Numbered from the stretch's first letter, positions 1 to 8,917 are shown. The stretch is DNA of 64,000 nucleotides from an uncultured Pseudobutyrivibrio sp. (GCA_900546435.1 URCQ01000001.1:124001-188000), one strand, 5' to 3'. Program-made: numbers and translations. The notes: generated from the letters alone by a model not told the origin.

Positions 1-594
1 TTAGCGGAATACCTGGGGCTGATCAATCAGATTGGAAGCCATGTCTTATTTGAGGCATGTAAACGCTGTAAATATTGGAACGATTTTGGACATCCGGAAT
101 ATAAGGTTAATGTCAATTTATCTGTCATTCAATTGTCGCAAAAGGATATTATCGATACGATCCGTAAGGCTTTGGAAGAAACAGGTATCGAGCCATCAAA
201 TCTGACATTGGAAGTGACCGAGGGACTTGCCATCAATGATATGGAACGAATGCAGCAGGTTTTGCGAGGTATCAAGAGTCTCGGCGTGCGTGTGGCATTG
301 GATGACTTTGGAACAGGATATTCTTCGTTGAATCATATTCGGAACATGCCAATTGATGTTATTAAGATTGATCGTTGCTTTGTGGAAGATGTAGGAGAGA
401 ACCTCTTTTCCGATGCCTTTGTCAAATCAGTTTCACAGCTTGCTGATGCACTTCATATGCATGTATGTGTAGAGGGCGTTGAGGAAAAACGCCAATGTGA
501 TGCATTAAAAGGAATGAATGTGGACATGCTGCAAGGTTATTTGTTTGATAAACCATTATGCGCGGAAGAGTTTGAACAGAAATATTTGTATTAG
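1..594 (+). CDS. EAL-domain c-di-GMP phosphodiesterase, C-terminal part (5' truncated)
   Basis: The frame is open from base 1, so the gene begins upstream of the window and only about 197 C-terminal residues are present. EAL-domain proteins hydrolyse cyclic di-GMP to pGpG in the cytoplasm. The visible motifs are the conserved set of an active enzyme: VNLS, EVTE, the loop-6 motif DDFGTGYSSL, IKID with the catalytic lysine, EGVEE and QGYLFDKPL. The EAL signature itself and any sensor or GGDEF domain lie outside the window. A GGDEF diguanylate cyclase encoded 1.8 kb downstream suggests local c-di-GMP signalling. The gene is followed at once by a strong bidirectional terminator. An internal ATG or TTG start is unlikely because conserved EAL sequence precedes it. 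Confidence 0.93.
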   Translation, partial: LAEYLGLINQIGSHVLFEACKRCKYWNDFGHPEYKVNVNLSVIQLSQKDIIDTIRKALEETGIEPSNLTLEVTEGLAINDMERMQQVLRGIKSLGVRVALDDFGTGYSSLNHIRNMPIDVIKIDRCFVEDVGENLFSDAFVKSVSQLADALHMHVCVEGVEEKRQCDALKGMNVDMLQGYLFDKPLCAEEFEQKYLY

Positions 595-612
595 GAGAAG
601 TAAGAAGCAATA

Positions 613-652
613 AAAAACCTCGAAAACCAATAGAATGGTTTTCGAGGTTTTT
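613..652. terminator. Bidirectional intrinsic terminator
   Basis: A 16-bp perfect stem (614-629 with 636-651) with a 6-nt loop, flanked by A-rich sequence on the left and a T tract on the right, lies between the convergent EAL gene and tRNA-Leu gene. It can serve both strands. Confidence 0.9.
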
Positions 653-658
653 AAAGAA

Positions 659-742
659 TGCAGGAAATGGGACTTGAACCCACACGATATTGCTACCACA
701 GGCACCTGAAGCCTGCGCGTCTGCCAATTCCGCCATTCCTGC
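659..742 (-). tRNA. tRNA-Leu (anticodon CAG)
   Basis: An 84-nt class II tRNA read on the minus strand. The acceptor stem GCAGGAA pairs with TTCCTGC, the D-loop holds GGCGGAATTGGCAGACGC as usual for tRNA-Leu, the anticodon stem-loop CAGGC-TTCAGGT-GCCTG gives anticodon CAG, a long variable arm follows, and the T arm contains GGTTCAAGTCCC. The discriminator base is A, and CCA is not encoded. Confidence 0.95.
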
Positions 743-817
743 GCGCAAATAGTATTCTATCTGTTTTTAGAATTGAAGTCAAGAGAATTGTGAACTTTTT
801 GCAATGAAATTATGAAT

Positions 818-2197
818 TTATTCCAGTGTCAGTGTGCCCATAAGATAGCCGTTGGAGGTAAGTGGCATGGTATTTCCAAGTTTTATAATTTCTCCAGAGG
901 CTGGATCTCGCAGTAAAAGATAAAGGTTGTAGGTGCCTTTGTCATAATCACGTAAAGCAAGAGACTGTGTAATGGTTACCGGCTCTTTCGGATTCCAGGA
1001 ACGATTGTCCGTATCCAAAGGAAGCGTAATCATTTCTTCCGTTTTTTGATTGCGGATGAGAAGACTGATGTCATATGGCATATAGCCATTAGAAAAGCCA
1101 ATGTTTTCCAGAGTCAGTGTAAGTGAACCATCCGTGTCTTTCCAAGTGTCAAAGGAAAGCGATACATCTTTTACGATATAGCGGTATCCCAAGTGTGTTG
1201 TAACATAATCATATAGTGTCAGACCGTTGTATGCATCTTCACCGGTATAACTTGTTGTTTTCCAATCATTTAAAATGGATGCATCCTGATCGGCATTCAG
1301 ATAAGAAATGTGTCCCATCTCGAGTCGGGTGATAGCACCAGCGACATTTGACAGTAGGGAGTCGTTGGCAATTGCTCCACCACATGGGGCAAAAGTGGCG
1401 ATGGATGCAGTGGCATTTTGCTCAGCAGTTGCCATATGCATGGATAGCGTATCGCTATTCAGACCAATGCGGTAAAGAAGTGTCTTATCAGAAGTGTATA
1501 AGGTCGGCGGAATCTCATTTTGACCAATCACCTGTAAATACTGACTGGCATCATGCACGCTAAGAAATAGATTGTTGTTTGTCAGTGAAGCATAATAGTG
1601 GTTCAAATCAGCAAGAGAATCTGTAGTCAATAAACCAGAAGACAGGGTCTCGCCATTTTTACCAAGAAAAACACCTTGCAATATGTAAATGCGGGAGGCA
1701 TATTCGTTGATTACGGTGGACAGCTGCTCCATGTGACGATAAATAATGGAAAGATCCTGTGGCTCGTTTGCGTCATTTTCTTCACCGGTATTGTAACAGA
1801 AACGAATCATCAGCTGCTTATCGGTGGTACTCCATTTGTCTAGAATGGAGCGTATATCCTCAATACCATGATTGGAAATGGCATCCTGCGTATAATGATC
1901 CAGGTTGATTTGCAGCAGACATAAGCGTGTGGTATTGTCGAGTGCCATGGCATAATCTACAGTAGCTGGGTCAAAAGAAGTATCTTCTGTTATATCGTAT
2001 GAATAAGTGTGATACCAGCCGATATAAGGATTGGCGATAGTCTCGTTACTTTCGCTGTATGAAACCGGTGTAAAAGTTACACTGAGATTATGACGTAATA
2101 AAAGAACAGTGCCAATGACACTGATGGTAATCAAAAAAAGAACAAGTCCGCACAGGAAGCGCAGCCCCTTGTTTTTTCGCTTTGCATTTTTTCTCAT
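818..2197 (-). CDS. Membrane-anchored DUF4874/DUF4832-like protein
   Basis: A 459-residue protein with a basic N-terminus and one hydrophobic segment (about residues 12-34), so it is probably anchored with its bulk outside the cell. The mature part begins with the NPYIGWYHTYSY type of motif seen at the start of DUF4874 modules, followed by a barrel-like region with YILQGVFLGKNGE and a C-terminal beta-rich part (about 330-459) resembling DUF4832, a pair usually seen in extracellular carbohydrate-related proteins. I did not recognise catalytic residues, and assignment rests on family resemblance only. It is divergent from the downstream diguanylate cyclase. A role in extracellular polysaccharide handling would be inference. 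Confidence 0.65.
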   Translation of the reverse strand: MRKNAKRKNKGLRFLCGLVLFLITISVIGTVLLLRHNLSVTFTPVSYSESNETIANPYIGWYHTYSYDITEDTSFDPATVDYAMALDNTTRLCLLQINLDHYTQDAISNHGIEDIRSILDKWSTTDKQLMIRFCYNTGEENDANEPQDLSIIYRHMEQLSTVINEYASRIYILQGVFLGKNGETLSSGLLTTDSLADLNHYYASLTNNNLFLSVHDASQYLQVIGQNEIPPTLYTSDKTLLYRIGLNSDTLSMHMATAEQNATASIATFAPCGGAIANDSLLSNVAGAITRLEMGHISYLNADQDASILNDWKTTSYTGEDAYNGLTLYDYVTTHLGYRYIVKDVSLSFDTWKDTDGSLTLTLENIGFSNGYMPYDISLLIRNQKTEEMITLPLDTDNRSWNPKEPVTITQSLALRDYDKGTYNLYLLLRDPASGEIIKLGNTMPLTSNGYLMGTLTLE

Positions 2198-2358
2198 AGG
2201 AATCTCCTAAACACGTGATAAAGGTAGTATATCATATTGTGTAAAAAAATAGAGAAAAGTAAGTAAAAAGTAGGAAAAATAATGAATTTGCATAGTGAGA
2301 ATGGAGGGGATGTGTTACAATCTTTATATGGGAATGCAAACAGGGGGGAACATGATTT

Positions 2359-4062
2359 ATGGGAATCAGAACAGAACAAAAAAGGAGAGGCTTAAAAGCA
2401 ATAGGCGCATTATTATCTGCGACTGTTACGATACTGTGGATTGCCTTTTTTGGATGGACACTTTTACATAACGCAGAGCCTTCGCAAGTACAGGAGATGG
2501 CAACAGGATGGAGTGTGAGTGTCAATGGACAGGAGCTCGCACAGCAGCCAACACTCGAAGACTATAGATTTTCAGATTTACAAGTGGGCGATACCATTGT
2601 CTTAAAGGGGAAACTGCCGGAAGCGTTATTACCGTCGCAGGCGATGACAATGCTTTGCTATCTTTCCACCATAGAAGTCAAAGTGGACGACGTTTCTGTG
2701 TATCATTATGGACAGGAATTGGCGCAACAGAACAAATTAGTGGGTAGTGGCTATCATTTCATAACATTACCAGACGATGCAGCAGGTAAAGATGTGACCA
2801 TTATTATGGAAACCAGAGAGCCGGATGTATTTACCAGCATCGATAATCCGACAATTATGTCGACGAATGATGTTTATTGTGAATTTGCAAAACAGAATAC
2901 GATGGCAATATTTATTGATGTGTTTTTGATTTTGTTGGGTGCGGTTGTTACTGTTGTTAGTTCTGCAGCAATTTGCTACAGCAAAGTGTACGAGAGACTT
3001 CTTTATATCGGGATTTTTAGTTTTCTGATGGGTGTATGGTCGATGTGCAACTTGAAGATTTTTGAAATCTTCAAAATAAGCCTAGAAGCGAATACAACCG
3101 TTGAATACATGAGCTTATATCTGGCGGCAATCAGCGTCATTTTAATGACAGCAGATTTGCGGAAGAAGTCTGCCGCATGGAAACAACAGGTTGTGTATGC
3201 CTCAGCAATGCTGATGGGAATTTTCTTTGTGGTAGCTTCTATCTTACATTTTACAAACATTGAACATTATCCACGATTGCTGGGATATTTTCATCTGTTT
3301 GGTGGCGTATCTTTTGTCCTGATCGCACTGACAGGATATGAAAGAGGGCACAAAATGAATTCATCGGAAAAAGCGATACATGTTGGAACGGGGGTTCTCT
3401 GTGCAAGTGTTGCACTTGATTTGTTCCGTTTCTATTTGCAAAAATATATTATGCCGGATGTCCATGTCCTTAACAACAGTGTCATGCCAGTAGGAACGTT
3501 GATTTTTATCATTATGCTGATTGTCAGCTATATCTTCTATGTATATGATTTGCTTGTCCATGAGGCTGAACAGGAGTGGCTGACAGAACGGGCTTATCAC
3601 GATGAGTTGTGTAAGACATTTAACCGTACCAAATGTAATGAGCGTTTTGATGAACTCGATGCAGGAGAGCAGGATTATGCGTTGATCAATCTGGATCTTA
3701 ATGGTTTAAAAGAAACCAATGATTCGTTGGGGCATGTGCAGGGAGATTTGCTCTTACAGGAGTTTGCTTCTGTTTTAAAAGAAGCTTTTTCGGGAATTGG
3801 TGAAGTGTATCGTATGGGTGGAGACGAGTTTTTGGTTATTTTGCAGGAGGAGCAGTTCCCGCAGATTGATTCTTGTCTGAACAAAATGGTTCGTTTGGAA
3901 AAACGTAGATCCAGCGAATTCATTTTTACAATAGAAGCGGCTTATGGCGTTGCAAAAAATAGTGAATGTCCGGAGGGAACGTCACAAAAGGTGTACATGC
4001 TTGCGGATAGCCGTATGTATGACATGAAAGCCAAACAAAAGATTAATAAGAGATTGCGATAA
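2359..4062 (+). CDS. Membrane diguanylate cyclase (GGDEF) with extracellular sensor and multi-TM region
   Basis: A 567-residue protein. TM1 is at about 13-34, followed by an extracellular domain (about 35-175) and then about seven hydrophobic segments (about 180-400) laid out like 7TMR-DISM receptors. The cytoplasmic GGDEF domain starts near residue 415. The substrate motif DLNGLKETNDSLGHVQGD and the intact catalytic GGDEF at 487-491 predict synthesis of c-di-GMP from two GTP. The RxxD inhibitory site normally five residues before GGDEF is absent (GIGEVYR occupies this place), so classical product feedback is not expected. The start ATG follows a GGGGGAA-type ribosome binding site. The EAL gene upstream is a plausible antagonist. 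Confidence 0.9.
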   Translation: MGIRTEQKRRGLKAIGALLSATVTILWIAFFGWTLLHNAEPSQVQEMATGWSVSVNGQELAQQPTLEDYRFSDLQVGDTIVLKGKLPEALLPSQAMTMLCYLSTIEVKVDDVSVYHYGQELAQQNKLVGSGYHFITLPDDAAGKDVTIIMETREPDVFTSIDNPTIMSTNDVYCEFAKQNTMAIFIDVFLILLGAVVTVVSSAAICYSKVYERLLYIGIFSFLMGVWSMCNLKIFEIFKISLEANTTVEYMSLYLAAISVILMTADLRKKSAAWKQQVVYASAMLMGIFFVVASILHFTNIEHYPRLLGYFHLFGGVSFVLIALTGYERGHKMNSSEKAIHVGTGVLCASVALDLFRFYLQKYIMPDVHVLNNSVMPVGTLIFIIMLIVSYIFYVYDLLVHEAEQEWLTERAYHDELCKTFNRTKCNERFDELDAGEQDYALINLDLNGLKETNDSLGHVQGDLLLQEFASVLKEAFSGIGEVYRMGGDEFLVILQEEQFPQIDSCLNKMVRLEKRRSSEFIFTIEAAYGVAKNSECPEGTSQKVYMLADSRMYDMKAKQKINKRLR

Positions 4063-4213
4063 TATTTGGTCTTTTTTCAATACATACGCAGGAATTATAG
4101 ACAGTTTTTGCGACGCGTGTTATATTACAATTATAAGATTGTTATTTTTTTGACAAAAATAGCAGGAAACCACAAATGAAAGTTATGAGAGAAAAAGGGA
4201 GGACACATACCAA

Positions 4214-5665
4214 ATGTATGCTGACGAAAATGTAATTAAGATCAAACATGATGTACTTTATGAAGTAGCCAAACTAGCATTTGCAGATGAACTGGAAGAG
4301 AAGAGAGACGGTATTGCTGAGGCTTTGATTCCAGGACCAACACCGCAATTCCGTTGCTGTATTTATAAAGAGAGAGAGATCATTCGCCAGAGAGTTCGCT
4401 TAGCGGAAGGTAAGGCACCTGGTATGAATGATGATGGTAATATCGTGCAGGTAATCAGCTCTGCATGCGAAGATTGTCCGATTTCAAGCTATGTTGTTAC
4501 TGACAACTGCCAGAACTGTATCGGAAAGGCATGTATTAATGCTTGTAATTTTGGTGCCATTGAGATGGGACGTCATCGTTCTCATATTGATGCTTCCAAA
4601 TGTAAGGAATGTGGTAAGTGTGCACAGGCATGTCCATATCATGCAATTGCTGCATTGAAGCGTCCTTGCAAATTTAGTTGTCCAGTAGATGCGATTAGCT
4701 ACGATGAGAATGGTATTTCTGTGATCAACGAGGAAAAATGTATCCGCTGTGGACTTTGTATCCATAAGTGTCCATTTGGAGCCATTGGTTCTAAGACCTA
4801 TGTTGTAGATGTAATCAAAGCAATCAAGTCAGAACATCCGGTTTATGCACTTGTTGCACCAGCCACAGAAGGTCAGTTTGGTGAAAATATCACCATGAAC
4901 AGCTGGAAGAAAGCAATGAAAGCGGTTGGATTTACTGATTTAGTAGAAGTAGGTCTCGGTGGAGATATGACGGCTGCTTATGAAGCAGAGGAATGGGCAG
5001 AGGCATATAAGAATGGCAAGAAGATGACTACATCTTGCTGTCCTGCATTTGTAAATATGATTAAGAAACATTATCCGGAATTGATTGACAATGTTTCTAC
5101 AACGATTTCACCGATGTGTGCGGTATCTCGTATGTTAAAGGCAAAAGAGCCAGATGCAGTAACCGTATTTATCGGACCATGTATTTCTAAGAAATCAGAA
5201 GTTAAGGATCATGCAATTGAAGGAAATGCAGATTATGCATTGACATACAGTGAAATCCGCGCCATGATGCGTGCAAAAGATATTGAATTAGAAGAAGATG
5301 ATAATACATATCAGGAATCTTCTGTTTATGGTAAACGTTTTGCAAACGCTGGTGGTGTTACCGAAGCCGTGTTACAGAGTCTGAAAGAAAGCGATGATGA
5401 GATTGCTGCAACTGTAAATAAGTGCAATGGCGCAGCAGAGTGTAAAAAAGCATTGCTTTTGATGAAAGTTGGAAGATTGCCGGAAGATTTTATCGAAGGT
5501 ATGATTTGTGAAGGCGGTTGTGTTGGCGGCCCAAGTGCATTCCGTCCACAGGCATCCTTTAAGAAGGATCGTGAAGCAATCATATCTGAGGCAGATGAGC
5601 GTGGTATTCATGAAAATCTGGATCATTATGATATGGATGCATTCTCTATGCATGCAAAGAGATAA
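4214..5665 (+). CDS. Monomeric [FeFe] hydrogenase, TSCCPAF (group B-like) type
   Basis: A 483-residue enzyme predicted to catalyse reversible H2 formation from reduced ferredoxin. The N-terminal half carries ferredoxin-type clusters: CQNCIGKACINAC, CKECGKCAQACP and CIRCGLCIHKCP, plus an additional CKFSCP. The H-cluster domain has the four expected cysteines: Cys275/276 in TSCCPAF, Cys323 in FIGPCISKK, and Cys432 and Cys436 in MICEGGCVGG. The TSCCPAF form, instead of TSCCPxW, and the MICEGGC loop place it with the group B monomeric enzymes known from genomes but biochemically less studied than group A. It is monocistronic between a 150-bp leader and a strong terminator. It fits ferredoxin reoxidation after the PFOR encoded at 55.9 kb. 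Confidence 0.92.
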   Translation: MYADENVIKIKHDVLYEVAKLAFADELEEKRDGIAEALIPGPTPQFRCCIYKEREIIRQRVRLAEGKAPGMNDDGNIVQVISSACEDCPISSYVVTDNCQNCIGKACINACNFGAIEMGRHRSHIDASKCKECGKCAQACPYHAIAALKRPCKFSCPVDAISYDENGISVINEEKCIRCGLCIHKCPFGAIGSKTYVVDVIKAIKSEHPVYALVAPATEGQFGENITMNSWKKAMKAVGFTDLVEVGLGGDMTAAYEAEEWAEAYKNGKKMTTSCCPAFVNMIKKHYPELIDNVSTTISPMCAVSRMLKAKEPDAVTVFIGPCISKKSEVKDHAIEGNADYALTYSEIRAMMRAKDIELEEDDNTYQESSVYGKRFANAGGVTEAVLQSLKESDDEIAATVNKCNGAAECKKALLLMKVGRLPEDFIEGMICEGGCVGGPSAFRPQASFKKDREAIISEADERGIHENLDHYDMDAFSMHAKR

Positions 5666-5680
5666 AAATAGGTTAAAATT

Positions 5681-5716
5681 AACAGCCGGAGTTTTAAAAC
5701 TCCGGCTGTTTTTTGT
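5681..5716. terminator. Intrinsic terminator after hydrogenase gene
   Basis: A 15-bp perfect inverted repeat (AACAGCCGGAGTTTT and its complement) directly followed by T6. It overlaps the 3' end of the convergent small gene at 5694-5969. Confidence 0.88.
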
Positions 5717-5969
5717 TTAGCCACTCGACGAGCTCACATAAGCCTTCTTCCGAAAAGTCGGCAATCTGATGCGTTTTCTTATTATCATCCGTTTTTGCAA
5801 AGGAAAACGGTCCGGGCCAGATGGTCGCCTGTAATTTTTTTTCGGTCTCTTCGGAATCCGGAAGTGGAAGTTCTATTTTTTCAACGCGATAGCGCATATT
5901 CCCATCACTTCCGGTAAAGGGGGAGCTTTTGTAAAAATTAAGTGCTAATAATGAATGACGGTCAATCAT
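5694..5969 (-). CDS. Hypothetical 91-residue protein
   Basis: A small soluble protein beginning MIDRHSLLALNFYK, with no signal peptide or membrane segment. A GAAAGGA ribosome binding site lies 7 nt before its ATG, which supports expression. It contains the tryptophan-proline pair in TIWPGPFSFAKT and ends with LVEWLNKKQ. I have a weak impression that similar short proteins occur in other Lachnospiraceae, but no function is known to me. Its 3' end runs into the hydrogenase terminator, so the two genes are convergent. Confidence 0.72.
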   Translation of the reverse strand: MIDRHSLLALNFYKSSPFTGSDGNMRYRVEKIELPLPDSEETEKKLQATIWPGPFSFAKTDDNKKTHQIADFSEEGLCELVEWLNKKQPEF

Positions 5970-6075
5970 AAAAAATCCTTTCTATGGGTTATTTTCTAAA
6001 TTACTTTCTATTATAATATATATAAGGGAAAAGAAGTAAAATTTTTGCTTTTTTATGGGCGGGAAGAAGCAGATA

Positions 6076-6099
6076 TGCTATACTTTATTAATTATAGCA
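6076..6099. repeat. Inverted repeat upstream of PI-PLC gene
   Basis: TGCTATA and TATAGCA separated by 10 nt lie 60 bp before the PI-PLC start. The position suits an operator or part of a promoter. No regulator is identified. Confidence 0.35.
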
Positions 6100-6158
6100 A
6101 ACATAGTATGCTATCGCCGAAAGGTTCATAGCAATTGTGGAAAGGAGAAGGTAACTAT

Positions 6159-7160
6159 ATGAGGGGGATTTATAAAAAGTGGAGTGCAGTTTGTCTGGCT
6201 GTGATGTTATCGGTATCAATTTTTGGCGGATTGGGACAAACGCAGGTACAGGCGGCAGAGAAAGAGACAACAAATTGGATGGCAGATATCGATGGGGAAA
6301 CGATGCTCAGCGCCATTTCCATTCCGGGAACACATGATACATGTACACAATATGTAGGTTTGCGTTATATTTTCCAGTGTCAGAATACGAGTGTGGCAGA
6401 GCAGTTAGAGGATGGCTATCGTTACATGGATATGCGCTTAGTATTAGATGGAGAGGGAGAGGAGCAGACATTAATTCTCAAACATAACTTCTCAAAATGT
6501 AAAAAGAATGGTTCTCTTTTTGCAAAAGCATTGACACTTTCCGATGTACTGCGTGATGTGTATGCTTTTTTGGAAGAAAATCCAACGGAAACCGTAATCA
6601 TGTGCATGAAAGCAGAAAATGGTAAAGATGATGTAGCAGAAGTACAAAAATTATTATACAAACAGATCGATGCCAATGCGGATATGTGGTATCTTGCTAA
6701 TGAAATTCCAACGCTGGATGAGGTGAGAGGCAAGATTGTATTGGCAACACGCTTTGAAGATAAAATGGGTGTAGGTGAAAGTAGAAGTGGTCTGCATTTT
6801 TACTGGGAAGATCAGGGAGACCGTACGGTTGTAGATGTTCCATATGTGTTGTCCGTGGTAAATGACACCACTTCTTTATGGGTACAGGATCGCTACAATT
6901 ATGATACGGCAGATAAGCTGGATGCGATTGTAGATAATCTGGAGAATTGTCAGGCGGCAGATGATACCTTTTCTATCAACTTTACATCGACAAGTGGAAG
7001 TGGTAAAGTAGGACATCCAAAGAAATATGCCAGCACGATCAATGAGTATCTGTTGTCATATGATTGGAAAGAAAATACCTGCTATGGTATTGTTGTTGTA
7101 GATTTCGCGTCAGATAAACTGGCAAAATGTATCTATGGCACCAATGATTTTATAAAATAA
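6159..7160 (+). CDS. Secreted phosphatidylinositol-specific phospholipase C-like enzyme
   Basis: A 333-residue protein with a signal peptide (KK, hydrophobic core about 9-27, likely cleavage after VQA at about 33). The mature part is a bacterial PI-PLC X domain: His59 in ISIPGTHDT and His109 in LKHNF match the two catalytic histidines, and Arg93 in YMDMRL the inositol-phosphate ligand. These enzymes cleave phosphatidylinositol, or release GPI-anchored proteins, by transesterification outside the cell. The ATG at 6159 is chosen because AAAGGAGAAGG lies just upstream; the longer TTG-initiated frame would include that ribosome binding site. Substrate specificity cannot be read from sequence. Confidence 0.88.
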   Translation: MRGIYKKWSAVCLAVMLSVSIFGGLGQTQVQAAEKETTNWMADIDGETMLSAISIPGTHDTCTQYVGLRYIFQCQNTSVAEQLEDGYRYMDMRLVLDGEGEEQTLILKHNFSKCKKNGSLFAKALTLSDVLRDVYAFLEENPTETVIMCMKAENGKDDVAEVQKLLYKQIDANADMWYLANEIPTLDEVRGKIVLATRFEDKMGVGESRSGLHFYWEDQGDRTVVDVPYVLSVVNDTTSLWVQDRYNYDTADKLDAIVDNLENCQAADDTFSINFTSTSGSGKVGHPKKYASTINEYLLSYDWKENTCYGIVVVDFASDKLAKCIYGTNDFIK

Positions 7161-7185
7161 CTGAGAAAGAATAGAAGGTGAGTGT

Positions 7186-7767
7186 ATGCCACAGGGCAAG
7201 CCAATGCCGGGAGAAATTTATCGGCACTTCAAAAATAAAATGTATCAGATTGTTACGGTTGCAGCACATTCGGAGACGGGTGAATGGTACGTTGTATATC
7301 AGGCATTATATGGCGATTTTAGAACATATATCCGTCCATATGATATGTTTATCAGTCCGGTTGATCATCACAAATATCCGGATGTGGAACAGGAATATCG
7401 TTTTGCTATGATAGAAGAACCTGTGGTACCTGCTATCACAGCGCAGGAAAAAAAGACAGAGAGTGATCGGATGCAGGATGGAATGGTAGAAAAAACGATA
7501 GAGACTGATGAAAATCCGAATCTGGAAGAAGGCGAAGAGCTACAGGGAGTGAACCCACATTTTCTGGCATTTTTGGATGCGGATAGCTATAGTAAAAAAT
7601 ACGATATTGTGACAGATATGGAAGAAGAATTGGATGACCATCTGATTAACCAGATGGCGGCATCAATCGATGAGATCATTGAAGACGGACGTCTGAGTGA
7701 TCGGATTATGCAATTAGAAGCATGCTTAAGAACAAAGGCGCGGTATGAATTAAACCGCGCCAGATAA
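7186..7767 (+). CDS. DUF1653 domain protein
   Basis: A 193-residue soluble protein. Residues 1-70 form a DUF1653 module (GEIYRHFKNKMYQIV, YQALYGDFRTYIRPYDMF, ending near VEQEYRF), a small beta-rich domain of unknown function that often occurs alone. The remaining 120 residues are acidic and probably mostly helical, with a final segment DRIMQLEACLRTKARYELN. It starts 25 bp after the PI-PLC stop with a GAAGGTGAG ribosome binding site, so co-transcription is likely but functional linkage is not implied. Confidence 0.85.
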   Translation: MPQGKPMPGEIYRHFKNKMYQIVTVAAHSETGEWYVVYQALYGDFRTYIRPYDMFISPVDHHKYPDVEQEYRFAMIEEPVVPAITAQEKKTESDRMQDGMVEKTIETDENPNLEEGEELQGVNPHFLAFLDADSYSKKYDIVTDMEEELDDHLINQMAASIDEIIEDGRLSDRIMQLEACLRTKARYELNRAR

Positions 7768-7768
7768 A

Positions 7769-8212
7769 TTATTGATACAGAGCCATATTCACATTGTGGT
7801 AACGATGATCCATGGTGACATCGGTGCCAAACCATTCCGGTGGAAGAAAGGCATCCGCTTCTTCTAAAGAAGCAAATTCTACTTCAGCCATGATAAGAGG
7901 CGCCATATCACCTTCGAATACATCGAGTTCAATCGTGTGTGGTGGAAGGGGAATGAAATAGCGCGTTTTGCAGATGATTTTACCATCGGCCTTGGTGCGA
8001 AGATGTTCATAGGCTTCCTGGGTGAGAGGAAATTCGCTTTCCTCACGTGCAAGCATACCCTTGGATTTATAAGTGAGAATATAAGTATCGTCTTTTTTTC
8101 GGATGCGCAGTACAGGCTGTTCATTCAGATAAGCCTGCTCAATATGGCTGGATGGATAGGATTCCAGATCAGAAGGCAATGTTTTTATTAAAAATTTACG
8201 TTCAATTTCCAT
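7769..8212 (-). CDS. CYTH domain protein
   Basis: A 147-residue protein beginning MEIERKFLI, the ExExK signature that binds phosphate and metal in CYTH (triphosphate tunnel metalloenzyme) proteins. Charged strands with alternating Lys, Arg and Glu (for example PVLRIRKKDDTYILTYKSKG) fit the tunnel architecture. Family members hydrolyse inorganic triphosphate or thiamine triphosphate, or make cAMP; the substrate here is unknown. The start at 8212 is chosen because AAGGAG precedes it and it places ExExK at the N-terminus; a 36-residue longer frame exists but has no ribosome binding site. The gene converges on the DUF1653 gene with a gap of only 1 bp. Confidence 0.9.
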   Translation of the reverse strand: MEIERKFLIKTLPSDLESYPSSHIEQAYLNEQPVLRIRKKDDTYILTYKSKGMLAREESEFPLTQEAYEHLRTKADGKIICKTRYFIPLPPHTIELDVFEGDMAPLIMAEVEFASLEEADAFLPPEWFGTDVTMDHRYHNVNMALYQ

Positions 8213-8304
8213 AAAAAGCTCCTTATATGTTTTTTCTATATTATAACGCAGTGGAGAAGGAATGGAAAGCAAAGACAAAATAAGAAAGAAATGAGGAATG
8301 AAGG

Positions 8305-8859
8305 ATGAGTAAAGTAGCAATTTGTATGGCAGATGGATGTGAAGAGATTGAAGGTCTTACGGTAGTTGATGTATTACGTCGTGGAGGGATGGAAATTGAT
8401 ATGGTTTCCATTTCAGGAGACCCTTATGTGACAGGATCTCACAATATTTCTTTTTGTGCAGACAAGCTGATTTCAGAAGTGAACTGGGCAGAATATGATG
8501 GTATTGTACTGCCAGGTGGTATTCCGGGGACACCAAATCTTTTGGCAAATCCAGAGGTGGTGGATGCGTTGAAGTTGTTTGCAGCGGAAGAAAAACTGAT
8601 TGCAGCAATTTGCGCAGCTCCAAGTGTTTTAGGTCAGGTGGGACTTTTGGAAGGGAAAAAAGCTACTTCTTATCCGGGATTTGCTGAAAAAATGCCAGGG
8701 TGTCAGTATCAGACGGATGCTGTGGTAAGCGATGGCAATATTATTACAAGCCGTGGTATGGGAACAGCGATTGCATTTGCACTTGCGATTGTAGAGTATT
8801 TTTCAGATCATGAGACAGCAGTCTCTCTTGGTGAAAAATTTATGTATCATTATGAATAA
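8305..8859 (+). CDS. DJ-1/PfpI family protein (YajL/ThiJ type)
   Basis: A 184-residue cytoplasmic protein of the DJ-1 superfamily. The nucleophile elbow AAICAAPSVLG carries the conserved cysteine, Glu14 in DGCEEIEGL matches the glutamate that contacts it, and VLPGGIPGTPNL is the typical glycine-rich loop. Family members act as glyoxalase III or deglycase-like enzymes or as redox chaperones; which applies is disputed even for studied members. It lies alone, diverging from the CYTH gene and followed by the SASP gene. Confidence 0.92.
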   Translation: MSKVAICMADGCEEIEGLTVVDVLRRGGMEIDMVSISGDPYVTGSHNISFCADKLISEVNWAEYDGIVLPGGIPGTPNLLANPEVVDALKLFAAEEKLIAAICAAPSVLGQVGLLEGKKATSYPGFAEKMPGCQYQTDAVVSDGNIITSRGMGTAIAFALAIVEYFSDHETAVSLGEKFMYHYE

Positions 8860-8879
8860 AAGATACTAATAATTTCCAA

Positions 8880-8908
8880 CTATATTTTCGCGTATTATGT
8901 TCATACTA
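8880..8908 (+). promoter_or_regulatory. Candidate forespore (sigma-G/F-like) promoter for SASP gene
   Basis: A CATACTA -10-like element at 8902-8908 is preceded, after 17 bp, by CTATA. This resembles the sigma-G consensus (GHATR and CATWHTA). Its position before a SASP gene supports it; the -35 match is imperfect. Confidence 0.42.
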
Positions 8909-8917
8909 GCATTAGAT

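Noticed and set aside
422..748. Minus-strand frame of 108 codons across tRNA-Leu(CAG)
   Set aside because: It starts within the tRNA gene and crosses a terminator; such MAELADAQ-type products are known tRNA translation artefacts.
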